Positions 1 to 7,415 of a DNA stretch of 18,723 nt are shown here, in pieces (position 1 is the first letter of the stretch; each line of letters starts with the position of its first letter). Source of the stretch: Clostridia bacterium (GTDB taxonomy: Bacteria > Bacillota > Clostridia > Oscillospirales > CAG-382); NCBI GenBank assembly GCA_017560285.1, contig JAFYOG010000164.1:1-18723 (forward strand), in the 5' to 3' direction. The position numbers were made by a program, and so were the translations under genes. The notes under the pieces were generated by a model. That model did not search any database. It was given only the letters and a program-made list of their open reading frames with translations, and was not told the origin of the DNA.

Positions 1-470
1 CGGTTTAGGTTGGAATTGGGTAAATCCTCGTACATTGTGATTTCGCGGGCGATAATCTTGTTTTCCTTGGCAACCGATTTTTTGGTGCAGTGCAGGGATG
101 AAACCGCCTTTAACAGCACCTCTAAATTCTGATAAAAATTATCGGCGCAGGAAAAATAATAGCAGGTGTTATCGTAAGAGGTAAATGCGTTTGCGTTGCC
201 GCCGTATTTGTCGTATTCCAAAAAAGCGTCCTCGCCCTGGGCAGATTCGAACATTTTATGCTCTAAAAAGTGCGCCGTGCCGTAGGGCAGGGTGTAGGTT
301 TTGCCATCGAAAACGTATTCAACGTCGGCACCGCCGAAATCGCAGCACAAAAATGCAACGGCGGTGGGCAAATCCTTGGGGATAACAATAATTTTTAACC
401 CCGATTTAAGGGTGGTATAATAATATTTTTCTTTAAAAAGCCTGTTTTCTTTTAATAAAAAACTACTCAT
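1..470 (-). CDS. M16 family zinc metallopeptidase, catalytic subunit (YmfH/YfmH-like), 3' end cut by the window
   Basis: Partial gene. About 156 N-terminal residues are present and the rest lies beyond base 1. The translation carries the M16 zinc motif HFLEH at residues 67-71 (His67, Glu70 and His71 of HxxEH) and a downstream REITMYED segment whose Glu143 fits the third zinc ligand. The family is known for ATP-independent peptidases that act as pairs. This is the zinc-bearing member; its neighbour at 470-1732 lacks the motif. The ATG at 470 shares one base with the upstream TAA stop (TAATG), so the two are probably translationally coupled. The pairing resembles Bacillus ymfF/ymfH (also written YfmF/YfmH), which are associated with EF-P modification. 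The substrate here is unknown. The family call is strong; the precise subfamily is inferred from the pairing. Confidence 0.9.
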   Translation of the reverse strand, partial: MSSFLLKENRLFKEKYYYTTLKSGLKIIVIPKDLPTAVAFLCCDFGGADVEYVFDGKTYTLPYGTAHFLEHKMFESAQGEDAFLEYDKYGGNANAFTSYDNTCYYFSCADNFYQNLEVLLKAVSSLHCTKKSVAKENKIIAREITMYEDLPNSNLN

Positions 471-1732
471 TAACAATTTCCTAAAATATATTCTAATTCG
501 GGCTCTACCGTTTTTGCAAGGGCAACAACCTCGTCCTTGGTTACCGCCTTTATAAATTCTATATTTTCTTCAAGGGAAACCGCATCCGGCAACAGTGCCT
601 GACCAAGCATATAACCGCTTGCAGAGGAAAGGTTACTGCTTACCGAAAGTATATTGCGTATTATAGAGCCCTTTGCGTTTTCAAGGTCAGAAGAAGTAAA
701 ATCGCCCTTCTTCATAGCTTTAATCTGAGCATAAATTGCTTTTATCGCCTTTTCCTCGTTGCCCTGCTCTAACCCGCAGGATACGAACAAAACGTTCTTT
801 CTGCCGGTGGGGTAGGAAGAGCAATAATAGCAAAGCCCTTCTTTTTCACGCACGTTCATAAACAGCTTGCTTGCAGGGGAACCGCCGAAAATTTCGTCAT
901 AAACCGAAAGTATGGCTCTGTCCTTGGGGCTTTCGGGCATTTTTAGGGTAAACCCAAGGTTTAAAATAGATTGCTCTATTTCCATTTTTTCGCAAACCCT
1001 GTATATTACCCCCTTGTAAGGGTGAACGGTGGGCTGGGGAATAACCGTTTTTCTTGGTGTAAAGGGGAAGTTTTCGGTAATGCATTGCTTTACGTATTGG
1101 TGGCTTGCCTCGCCCACGTATACTATATAAACGGGTGCGTTGCTTAGTGCGTGGTTATAAAAACCAACCAAATCTGCGCCGTTTAACTGCTGAACCCGCG
1201 GAATTTCGCCCCCTGCATCTGTGGCAAAGGGTTCGTTTTCGCACATAATGCGGCGGGCTTGGCGCATAGCGTAGGAAGGCTTGTTTTCTATTTCTGCGGC
1301 AAGCTCTTCTATAAGGCAACGCTTTTCGCTTTCTACGTTTTCCAACGGGAAAACACCGTTAACCAAATAAGGGCGGAATATTGCACCCGCCAAAAGACGG
1401 CAGGCGCGGTTTAGTACGTCTTCGCCGTTAAGCGCATAGGAATCGGCAATGGTGCTTATTTCTAAGGTTACCAACAAAATCTCGCTTCTGCGCTGAACGA
1501 AGGCATCAAGCCCAAGGGCGTAAAGCTCGTCCTTTATAACAGAAAAGGATTGCATCGTAGGGTAATCCCCCGTGGAAAGGGAAAGCAGGTTGGTAAGCAG
1601 GGAATATCCGCTGGCGGTTTCTTTATCCAAGGGCAAAGCGAAGGATACTGTCATAACCGCCGATTTAAATTTATCGGTTGTGTGGGTAGAGAGGGTAACA
1701 CCCTCTGTAATAACGCTTTTTTCTATCTTCAT
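470..1732 (-). CDS. M16 family peptidase-like protein, non-catalytic partner (YmfF/YfmF-like)
   Basis: A 420-residue M16 protein of normal length for one subunit of the two-protein M16 type. At the place where HxxEH should sit (about residues 44-50, SLLTNLL) there is no histidine or glutamate, so zinc catalysis is not expected. The C-terminal half keeps the Arg/Tyr substrate-binding signature in NVREKEGLCYYCSS (Arg295, Tyr302/303), preceded by the FGG-S-SKLF segment typical of the family. A non-catalytic subunit supplying the R/Y pair beside a catalytic HxxEH subunit is a known M16B arrangement, and the catalytic gene follows directly with a TAATG junction. The ATG at 1732 follows an AAGG site 6 bases upstream. 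The ispF stop is only 8 bases upstream, so the gene is likely in the same transcript as ispDF. The function is inferred as proteolysis of a cytosolic peptide or protein. Confidence 0.88.
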   Translation of the reverse strand: MKIEKSVITEGVTLSTHTTDKFKSAVMTVSFALPLDKETASGYSLLTNLLSLSTGDYPTMQSFSVIKDELYALGLDAFVQRRSEILLVTLEISTIADSYALNGEDVLNRACRLLAGAIFRPYLVNGVFPLENVESEKRCLIEELAAEIENKPSYAMRQARRIMCENEPFATDAGGEIPRVQQLNGADLVGFYNHALSNAPVYIVYVGEASHQYVKQCITENFPFTPRKTVIPQPTVHPYKGVIYRVCEKMEIEQSILNLGFTLKMPESPKDRAILSVYDEIFGGSPASKLFMNVREKEGLCYYCSSYPTGRKNVLFVSCGLEQGNEEKAIKAIYAQIKAMKKGDFTSSDLENAKGSIIRNILSVSSNLSSASGYMLGQALLPDAVSLEENIEFIKAVTKDEVVALAKTVEPELEYILGNC

Positions 1733-1740
1733 TTAAAACC

Positions 1741-2214
1741 TTATTCGTCAATAACGGCAACCGCCATTGCGGCAATGCCTTCTTTTCTGCCTGTAAATCC
1801 AAGCCATTCCTCGGTGGTAGCCTTAATGCTTACCGCACCGGTGCTAAGGTTAAGGGTTTTTGCGATGTTGCGGCGCATTTCGTCGATATAAGGCGACATC
1901 TTGGGCTCTTGGGCAATAACGGTTGCATCGATATTGTTTATCTTACAGCCCATTGTGGCAAGAAGCTCGCCAACCTGAGCAAGCAAAATAAGCGAATTTA
2001 TGCCCTTGTATTTGTTATCGCTGTCGGGAAAGCGCTTTCCTATATCCCCCAGCGCGGCGGCGCCCAAAAGGGCATCGCATATTGCGTGGGTTAAAACGTC
2101 GGCATCGGAATGCCCCAACAAGCCCTTTTCGTAGGGGATATCAACCCCGCCTAATATTAATTTTCTGTCTTCGGTAAGACGGTGTACGTCGTACCCTTGT
2201 CCCATTCTAATCAT
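1741..2214 (-). CDS. ispF: 2-C-methyl-D-erythritol 2,4-cyclodiphosphate synthase IspF
   Basis: IspF converts 4-diphosphocytidyl-methylerythritol 2-phosphate to the cyclodiphosphate with release of CMP, in the MEP route to isoprenoids. The 157-residue length is normal. The N-terminus has the family GYDVHRL segment with metal ligands Asp9 and His11. GLLGHSDADVLTH supplies His43, and the typical ALLGAAALGDIGKRFPD stretch follows. The C-terminal half carries the KATTEEWLGFTGRKEGIA signature. The start at 2214 lies inside the end of ispD, an 8-base overlap, so translation is probably coupled to ispD. The active enzyme is known to be a homotrimer with sites at subunit interfaces. Nothing unusual is seen. 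Confidence 0.97.
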   Translation of the reverse strand: MIRMGQGYDVHRLTEDRKLILGGVDIPYEKGLLGHSDADVLTHAICDALLGAAALGDIGKRFPDSDNKYKGINSLILLAQVGELLATMGCKINNIDATVIAQEPKMSPYIDEMRRNIAKTLNLSTGAVSIKATTEEWLGFTGRKEGIAAMAVAVIDE

Positions 2215-2890
2215 TGTTCAACGCCCTTTTCATTAAAATTTCCGCAATGGGAATATCGTCAACGGTGGTAAGCTTAATGTTGGTGCAAGAGGTTTTTATA
2301 TATTCAACTTCAACGCCTGCGGCTTCCAAAAGCGAGGTTTCGTCGGTAAAGCTTATATAGCTCTCGCCCGCGGCCGCCTTTGCGTTAAGATAATGTTCGG
2401 TTTTAAAGCATTGTGGGGTTTGTACCGCAAACATATTATCTCGGTTAGGGGTAGAAACTATACCCGTTTGGGGGTCTTTATGCTTTACGGTATCGGTAAT
2501 AGGCGAGCAAAGGCAGGATGCGCCCTTTTCTGCCGCCGTTTTTATGGTTTGGTCAATAAGGTAAGCCGTAATAAACGGTCTTGCACAATCGTGCACGCAG
2601 GCAATATCTGCGTTTGCGGCGGTAATTCCGTTAAAAACCGATTCCGCCCTTGTGCTGCCGCCCAAAACAAAGGATATTTCTTTATTATATCCCGCGGCAA
2701 TTTCTTTAAGCGATTCAATATTATCCTTAGAGCAGACAACAACGATTCTTTCTGCCATAGATTGGCAAAACGCCTTTAACACGTATTCGAACAAAGTAAC
2801 GCCCAAGATTTTTATATTGGGCTTAGAAACGCCGCCCATTCTTGTACCGCTGCCTGCGGCAACAATAATACCTGCGCAGTTATAATTCAT
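2207..2890 (-). CDS. ispD: 2-C-methyl-D-erythritol 4-phosphate cytidylyltransferase IspD
   Basis: IspD transfers CMP from CTP to methylerythritol 4-phosphate, the step before IspE in the MEP pathway. The 227-residue protein has the nucleotide-binding loop AAGSGTRMGG near residues 11-20. It is followed by a divergent SKPNIKILG, where many homologues read xPKQ or NKLF; the lysine is kept. VHDCARPF, the FTDETSLLE segment and the C-terminal IKLTTVDDI are classic family motifs. The ATG at 2890 has AAGGA 9 bases upstream. The gene overlaps ispF by 8 bases and follows korC after a 77-base gap holding a hairpin. The dedicated isoprenoid pair ispDF is therefore either downstream of the oxidoreductase transcript or read from an unseen promoter in that gap. 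Confidence 0.96.
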   Translation of the reverse strand: MNYNCAGIIVAAGSGTRMGGVSKPNIKILGVTLFEYVLKAFCQSMAERIVVVCSKDNIESLKEIAAGYNKEISFVLGGSTRAESVFNGITAANADIACVHDCARPFITAYLIDQTIKTAAEKGASCLCSPITDTVKHKDPQTGIVSTPNRDNMFAVQTPQCFKTEHYLNAKAAAGESYISFTDETSLLEAAGVEVEYIKTSCTNIKLTTVDDIPIAEILMKRALNND

Positions 2891-2917
2891 AAATACACGT
2901 CCTTAACAAAGCTAACG

Positions 2918-2955
2918 GGCAAGGCTTTTGAAGCAAAACGCCCCAAAAGCCCGCC
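2918..2955 (-). terminator. Hairpin in the korC-ispD gap; weak terminator candidate
   Basis: On the minus strand GGCTTTTG pairs with CAAAAGCC around a 13-base loop. The stem can be extended by GGC/GCC across a small internal loop. It begins about a dozen bases after the korC stop. No run of T follows the 3' arm (the sequence goes on TTGCCCGTTAG), so it is not a standard intrinsic terminator. It could be a partial terminator or an mRNA-stabilising stem at the 3' end of the oxidoreductase genes. It is the only gap of note between mltG and the M16 genes. Confidence 0.35.
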
Positions 2956-2967
2956 TTTTGTTATAAA

Positions 2968-3498
2968 TTATTCGTAATCGTAGCCGATCTGCAACGCTTT
3001 TGCGTTAAGCTCGCCAAGCTCGGGCTTTGCCTTGGGGGCAGAAGCCTTTATGCATTCCATAAAATAGTCTGCATCGTAAAGACCGGTCTTTTTAATAAGA
3101 TAGCCCAAAACGATAACGTTTGCAAGCTTGCTTATGCCTGCATCGTTTGCAAGCTGGGTTGCGGGGATATAATAGGCGTTAACGTCATCGCGGGATGTCT
3201 TTACGTCTACCAAAGAGCTGTCGATAATAATAACGCCGTCCTTAACAACCTTGCCTTCGAACTTTAAAAGCGAGGGCTTGTTCATTGCAATAAGAATATC
3301 GGGTGCGGTAACGAGGGGGGAACCGATGGGTTCGTCGTCGATATTAACCGAGCAGTTACAGGTACCGCCGCGCATTTCGGGGCCGTAAGAGGGAAGCCAG
3401 CTAATTTCCTTGCCTATCTTCATACCTGCCAAAACAAGCTGTTTGCCTGCAAACAAAATGCCCTGACCGCCAAAGCCTGCCAAAAGTATAGCACTCAT
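2968..3498 (-). CDS. korC: 2-oxoacid:ferredoxin oxidoreductase, gamma subunit (KorC/VorC-type)
   Basis: A 176-residue gamma subunit of the thiamine-diphosphate 2-oxoacid:acceptor oxidoreductases. These decarboxylate 2-oxoacids to acyl-CoA with reduction of ferredoxin in the cytoplasm, and can run in reverse. The N-terminal GFGGQGILFAGK loop (residues 8-19) and SYGPEMRGGT (37-46) are hallmark motifs of this subunit. The start at 3498 follows a strong GGAGG ribosome site located at the end of korB, and only one base separates the korB stop from the ATG. With korD, korA and korB upstream the set is complete. Sequence alone does not decide between 2-oxoglutarate and branched-chain 2-oxoacids as substrate, so the kor name is by class rather than proven specificity. 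Confidence 0.93.
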   Translation of the reverse strand: MSAILLAGFGGQGILFAGKQLVLAGMKIGKEISWLPSYGPEMRGGTCNCSVNIDDEPIGSPLVTAPDILIAMNKPSLLKFEGKVVKDGVIIIDSSLVDVKTSRDDVNAYYIPATQLANDAGISKLANVIVLGYLIKKTGLYDADYFMECIKASAPKAKPELGELNAKALQIGYDYE

Positions 3499-3499
3499 T

Positions 3500-4246
3500 T
3501 TACGCTTCCTCCTTTGTAATATCCTTATATACGCCCAAGGGGTAATGGGTCATCATATTTTCGCGCAACCATTCAAGGGATTTTTCGGGAGAAAGACCCC
3601 AGTTGGTGGGGCAGGTGGAAAGAACCTCGATAATAGAAAGACCTTTTTTGTTCATCTGGTTTTCAAAGCCCTTCTTAATTGCCTTTTTAGCGGCAAGAAC
3701 GTTCTTTACACAGTCTACCGAAACACGTTCCGCATAGGCAACGCCGTCAAGAGTAGCCATCATTTCGCAAACGCGAATAGGGCTGCCCTGCAGTTCTTTA
3801 ATTCTGCCGTAGGGCGAGGTGGTGGAAACCTGACCGATAAGTGTGGTAGGCGCCATCTGACCGCCTGTCATACCGTAAATTGCGTTGTTTACAAAGATAA
3901 TGGTAAGGTTTTCGCCGCGGGTACCAACGTGTACGGTTTCGGCAGTGCCTATTGCGGCAAGGTCGCCGTCGCCTTGGTAGGTAAATACGGTTAAATCGGG
4001 GTTGGCGCGCTTAACGCCGGTAGCAACGGCAGGAGCTCTGCCGTGGGGAGCCTCGATCATATCGCAGTTAAAATAGTTGTAAGCAAAAACCGAGCAACCA
4101 ACGGGCGCAATACCAACGGTGGTATCCTCTAATCCCAATTCGTCGATTACTTCGGCAACCAAGCGGTGAATAATACCGTGGGTACAGCCGGGGCAATAGT
4201 GAAAGGGTGTGTCTGTTAAAGCGTGGGGTTTATCGAAAACTACCAT
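3500..4246 (-). CDS. korB: 2-oxoacid:ferredoxin oxidoreductase, beta subunit (thiamine-diphosphate-binding)
   Basis: A 248-residue beta subunit. The N-terminal HYCPGC (Cys18, Cys21) and a later Cys51 in PVGCS fit the ligands of the [4Fe-4S] cluster found in this family's beta subunits. The thiamine-diphosphate and metal motif runs from GDGDLAAIG (residues 92-100) to VNNAIYGMTGGQ (about 119-130). The short length without extra domains matches the four-subunit oxidoreductases, in which ferredoxin and gamma parts are separate proteins. The ATG at 4246 shares a base with the korA stop (TAATG) and is preceded by GGGAGGT, so expression with korA is coupled. Reducing power produced here would go to ferredoxin for hydrogenase or biosynthesis, which is inferred from the family. 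The oxoacid specificity is open. Confidence 0.94.
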   Translation of the reverse strand: MVVFDKPHALTDTPFHYCPGCTHGIIHRLVAEVIDELGLEDTTVGIAPVGCSVFAYNYFNCDMIEAPHGRAPAVATGVKRANPDLTVFTYQGDGDLAAIGTAETVHVGTRGENLTIIFVNNAIYGMTGGQMAPTTLIGQVSTTSPYGRIKELQGSPIRVCEMMATLDGVAYAERVSVDCVKNVLAAKKAIKKGFENQMNKKGLSIIEVLSTCPTNWGLSPEKSLEWLRENMMTHYPLGVYKDITKEEA

Positions 4247-5310
4247 TATGCGTTACCTCCCGAATATTCTTGGATTTTTTGTAATATTTCTTCGGGAGAG
4301 GGAATCATACCGCCCGTTCTTCCGTAGTGATATACAGGTTTTTTACATTCGATAGCAAGCTTTACGTCGTTTACCATCTGACCCATATTCATTTCCACCG
4401 AAAGGAAGCAATTTGTCTTTTCGGCAAGAGCCATCAACTGCTTTTTGGGGAAGGGATAAAGGGTAATGGGACGGAACAAGCCTGCTTTAATGCCCATCTT
4501 GCGGGCGTTGCGTACCGCGGTTTTTGCAATTCTTGCGGTAATACCGTAGGAAACAAGAATAATATCTGCATCCTCGGTAAGGTATTCCTCGTACTTAACC
4601 TCGTTTTCTTCAAGCTTTCTGTAGCGTTCAAAGCGTTCGTTAACGATTTCTTCAAGCTTTTCGGGCTCGATATAAAGCGAGTTTACAATATTGTGAACGC
4701 GCTTGCCGCCGTGGCCGCAGCATGCCCAATCCTTTTCGGGGATTTCGCGGGCGGGCTTTGCCTCGAAATCTACGGGCTCCATCATCTGACCAAGTGCGCC
4801 GTCAGCCAAAATCATACAGGGCATACGGTAAATATCCGCAAGGTCAAAGGCTTCGCCTACCAAGGTAGCAATTTCCTGAACAGAGTTGGGTGCAAGAACG
4901 ATAGCGTGGCCGTCGCCGTGGCCCAACGCCTTGGTAGCCTGATTATAATCGCTCTGTGCAGGCTGAATACCGCCCAAGCCGGGGCCGCCGCGCTGTACGT
5001 TTACGATAACGCAGGGAAGGTCAGAGCCGATTATGTAGGAAATACCTTCGCTCTTAAGCGAAATTCCGGGGGAAGAGGAGCTGGTAATAACTCTTGCGCC
5101 GGTGCTTGCCGCGCCCAATACCATATTAATTGCGGCAACCTCGCTTTCTGCCTGAAGGCTTAAACCGCCGCGCTTGGGCATTTGCTTTGCCATATATTCG
5201 GCAAGCTCTGTCTGGGGGGTAATAGGGTAACCGAAGAACAGCTTACAGCCGGAACGAATAGCGGCTTCTGCAATAGCTTCGTTGCCCTTCATTAACAACT
5301 TTTCGCCCAT
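4246..5310 (-). CDS. korA: 2-oxoacid:ferredoxin oxidoreductase, alpha subunit (KorA/VorB-type)
   Basis: A 354-residue alpha subunit holding the pyrimidine-binding thiamine-diphosphate domain and the transketolase C-terminal-like domain. Visible motifs from the chosen start are GYPITPQTE (27-35), the TSSSSPGISLKSEG stretch (76-89) and NVQRGGPGLGG (104-114). I chose the ATG at 5310 (MGEKLL). It lies 2 bases after the ferredoxin stop and has AGAGGTG in the ferredoxin end as ribosome site. The frame stays open 24 codons further upstream, but that extension reads through the ferredoxin gene and is not conserved-looking. The gene is coupled to korB by a TAATG overlap. Similar proteins in Clostridia are often named VorB (2-oxoisovalerate), so both branched-chain and 2-oxoglutarate substrates remain possible. 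Confidence 0.94.
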   Translation of the reverse strand: MGEKLLMKGNEAIAEAAIRSGCKLFFGYPITPQTELAEYMAKQMPKRGGLSLQAESEVAAINMVLGAASTGARVITSSSSPGISLKSEGISYIIGSDLPCVIVNVQRGGPGLGGIQPAQSDYNQATKALGHGDGHAIVLAPNSVQEIATLVGEAFDLADIYRMPCMILADGALGQMMEPVDFEAKPAREIPEKDWACCGHGGKRVHNIVNSLYIEPEKLEEIVNERFERYRKLEENEVKYEEYLTEDADIILVSYGITARIAKTAVRNARKMGIKAGLFRPITLYPFPKKQLMALAEKTNCFLSVEMNMGQMVNDVKLAIECKKPVYHYGRTGGMIPSPEEILQKIQEYSGGNA

Positions 5311-5312
5311 TA

Positions 5313-5525
5313 TTAAACACCTCTTTCTACTTTTATAACCACGTCGGGACACATTGTCGCACACATAGCGCAGGCAATGCATTTTTCAATTTCGGTAACC
5401 GTTGCAGGGTGATAGCCCTTTGCGTTAAGCACGCTCTTATCCAAAAAGACAATCTTTTTGGGGCAGGCAGTAACACAAAGTCCGCAGCCCTTGCACAGTT
5501 CTGTGTTAAAGCTAACTTTGTTCAT
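5313..5525 (-). CDS. korD: 4Fe-4S ferredoxin-type delta subunit of the 2-oxoacid oxidoreductase
   Basis: A 70-residue protein with two complete CxxCxxCxxxCP clusters, CKGCGLCVTACP near residues 11-22 and CIACAMCATMCP near residues 49-60. This is the two-[4Fe-4S] ferredoxin fold that carries electrons out of the thiamine-diphosphate core. It is a separate gene, as in the four-subunit KOR/VOR enzymes, and precedes korA by 2 bases. The ATG at 5525 follows AAGAGGAAAAG. The ATPase gene ends 12 bases upstream. It could also serve as a free ferredoxin, but its position strongly favours the delta subunit. Confidence 0.93.
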   Translation of the reverse strand: MNKVSFNTELCKGCGLCVTACPKKIVFLDKSVLNAKGYHPATVTEIEKCIACAMCATMCPDVVIKVERGV

Positions 5526-5537
5526 AGTCTTTTCCTC

Positions 5538-6197
5538 TTAGAATAGTTTTTTTGTTATATCTTTAATTTTTACGGTGTTGGGAACCTCTACCCAATCGGG
5601 CGAGGTTGTTAAAAGCAACGGCAGGTTTGCCATCTGTGCAAATTCGGTTGCATAGGGGATAGCGTTAATAACCGTTTCTGCGGTGGTTTCCTCCCCAAGG
5701 TTGCTGTTGTTTATAATGCCGTGGAAGGTCAACCCCGATGCCCGCTGTATGCCCTCTAAAACCTCTAAGGCACCCATAGGGTCGGCAGTAACGTAGCGGT
5801 AACGGTTATAAACGAAATACATTTTATAGCCGCTGTTAATATAATCGTCGTGGGATAACCCCAAAACCGCCGCGCCGTCGGCATCGCCGCCAACGTCGGC
5901 AACGGATTTACCCTCGCCGTTAAACAAAAGCTGATAATTTTTTGGCAAGGCAGGTATATCTACGTTGGTGTTTGCAAATTCGGGTATAAGGGTTTGCACA
6001 CCCAAATCTGCAAGCATACCTTCGTTATCCGCACTGCGGAAATAGGGGTTTACAATATCTAAATCCGCCACGCGGCAAACCGTATTGTTTTTTGCAATAT
6101 CCATTGCCAAATTAACGGCAACGTTTGTTTTGCCCGACCCGTAAGGACCCGAAATAACGGTAACCTTTTCGGTGGCAAGCTCAAAAAGCGAATTCAT
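5538..6197 (-). CDS. P-loop ATPase of the ParA/MinD-like type linked to the oxidoreductase genes, function unknown
   Basis: A 219-residue cytosolic P-loop protein. Walker A is GPYGSGKT (residues 17-24), and ADLDIVNPYFR (44-54) and a VADVGGDADGA segment (99-109) follow. The overall look is that of SIMIBI-class proteins (CobQ/ParA/MinD relatives). The Walker A lacks the extra lysine of the deviant KGGxGK form. There is a single cysteine (Cys41) in the whole protein, so the CxxC cluster-binding site of ApbC/Nbp35 iron-sulfur carriers is absent. It lies 3 bases after the U32 gene and 12 bases before korD, which places it in the oxidoreductase operon. A role in assembling or activating that enzyme is plausible but is inference only. 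I do not recognise a specific named family. Confidence 0.82.
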   Translation of the reverse strand: MNSLFELATEKVTVISGPYGSGKTNVAVNLAMDIAKNNTVCRVADLDIVNPYFRSADNEGMLADLGVQTLIPEFANTNVDIPALPKNYQLLFNGEGKSVADVGGDADGAAVLGLSHDDYINSGYKMYFVYNRYRYVTADPMGALEVLEGIQRASGLTFHGIINNSNLGEETTAETVINAIPYATEFAQMANLPLLLTTSPDWVEVPNTVKIKDITKKLF

Positions 6198-6200
6198 TTT

Positions 6201-7415
6201 TTATCCTCTTATAATGTCGCCCTCGTTGGCGCTATCAAGCTCTAAATAAAATTCCATCTGCGCGTGGGGGGTAGATTCTATGGGGTTCATATCTATATCG
6301 TACATTTTGCCGATAACAATATCTCTGCCAAAGCTTTTTGGCGAAAGAATATTTGCCTTTTGCCCCACAACCATTTTGTTGCGCTGAACGCACCTTGCCA
6401 AGCCTTTTTCGGGCAAGAATTCGGTAACGGTAGCCAAAAAAGGTCTGTCGGCAATATATTCGTTGGCGTCTACCACGTTGGCATCGCTATCGGGGCTTGC
6501 ATAAAAATAGCCCGTGCCGTATTCCCTGTGGCTGACGTTTTCGGTTTCTTTAAGACAGCCTGCATCAAAGGGCTTGCCCGCAAAATAGTTATCTATGGCA
6601 ATACGGTATGCGTTGGTAATGGCGGCGGTGTAATAGGCGCTCTTCATTCTGCCCTCTATTTTAAAGGAATCTATGCCCGCGTTAACCAAATCGGCTATAT
6701 GCTCTATCATTCGCATATCCTTAGAGGAAAATACGTAGGTTCCGTTTTCGTCCTCCTCGGCATAAAGGTTTTCGCTTCGCTTTTCCTCCCTAAGATGGTA
6801 TTTCCATCTGCAGGGCTGGGCGCAGGCGCCGCCGTTGGCGTTCCTGCCCGTAAGATAATTTGAAAGCAGACATCTACCCGAATAAGAAACGCACATCGCC
6901 CCGTGGACAAAGCATTCAAGTTCCATATCCGCGGGTATATTTTGCTTTATAAGGGCAATTTCCTTTAAAGAAAGCTCCCTTGCCAGCACAACCCGCCTTA
7001 CACCCTGCTTGTACCAAAAGTTTACGGCGGCAGAGTTTACGGTGCTTGCCTGTGTAGAAAGGTGAATAACCCCCTGGGGAACTTCTTCTTTAATAATATC
7101 CATTACACCGGGGTCGCTTATAATAAAAGCGTCGGGTGTAATTTCTGCAAGAATTTTTGCATATTCCCGCAGTTCGGCAAGCTGTGTATCCCGCGGCATG
7201 GTGTTTAGCGTAACGTAAACCTTTGCGCCATGTTTGTGGGCGTATTCTATGCCCAACGCCAGCTCTTGGGGGTTAAGGTTGCCTGCGCTTGCGCGCATAC
7301 CAAACTTGTTTAACGCGCAATAAACCGCATCGGCGCCGTAATTTACGGCGTATTTTAATTTTTCCAAATTGCCGGCAGGAGAAAGCAGTTCGGGCTTTGT
7401 AAAATTATCCTTCAT
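6201..7415 (-). CDS. Peptidase U32 family protein, likely prephenate-dependent tRNA uridine hydroxylation (TrhP/YrrO-like)
   Basis: A 404-residue member of the U32 family. The family signature lies at residues 165-185, ELECFVHGAMC followed by SGRCLLS. Together with CAQPC (Cys198, Cys202) it gives four cysteines (175, 182, 198, 202) that fit the iron-sulfur site of RlhA/TrhP-type proteins. The N-terminal PELLSPAGNLEKLKYAVNYGADAVY region is typical. Although named a peptidase family, characterised members such as TrhP are involved in 5-hydroxyuridine formation at tRNA position 34. The gene follows mltG with an 11-base overlap. In Bacillus subtilis mltG (yrrL) also precedes the U32 genes yrrN/yrrO, which supports the TrhP assignment. 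Only one U32 gene is seen here, and the yrrM (trmR) methyltransferase found in Bacillus between them is absent. Confidence 0.87.
   Translation of the reverse strand: MKDNFTKPELLSPAGNLEKLKYAVNYGADAVYCALNKFGMRASAGNLNPQELALGIEYAHKHGAKVYVTLNTMPRDTQLAELREYAKILAEITPDAFIISDPGVMDIIKEEVPQGVIHLSTQASTVNSAAVNFWYKQGVRRVVLARELSLKEIALIKQNIPADMELECFVHGAMCVSYSGRCLLSNYLTGRNANGGACAQPCRWKYHLREEKRSENLYAEEDENGTYVFSSKDMRMIEHIADLVNAGIDSFKIEGRMKSAYYTAAITNAYRIAIDNYFAGKPFDAGCLKETENVSHREYGTGYFYASPDSDANVVDANEYIADRPFLATVTEFLPEKGLARCVQRNKMVVGQKANILSPKSFGRDIVIGKMYDIDMNPIESTPHAQMEFYLELDSANEGDIIRG

Noticed and set aside
4327..5163. 278-codon open frame on the plus strand opposite korA
   Set aside because: korA is certain from its motifs. 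The plus frame gives a protein without a recognisable motif and is a codon-bias shadow.
5311..5382. Upstream start for korA giving a 378-residue protein
   Set aside because: The extra 24 residues are read out of frame through the ferredoxin gene. The ATG at 5310 has a good ribosome site and starts at the conserved MGEKLLMKGNEA region.
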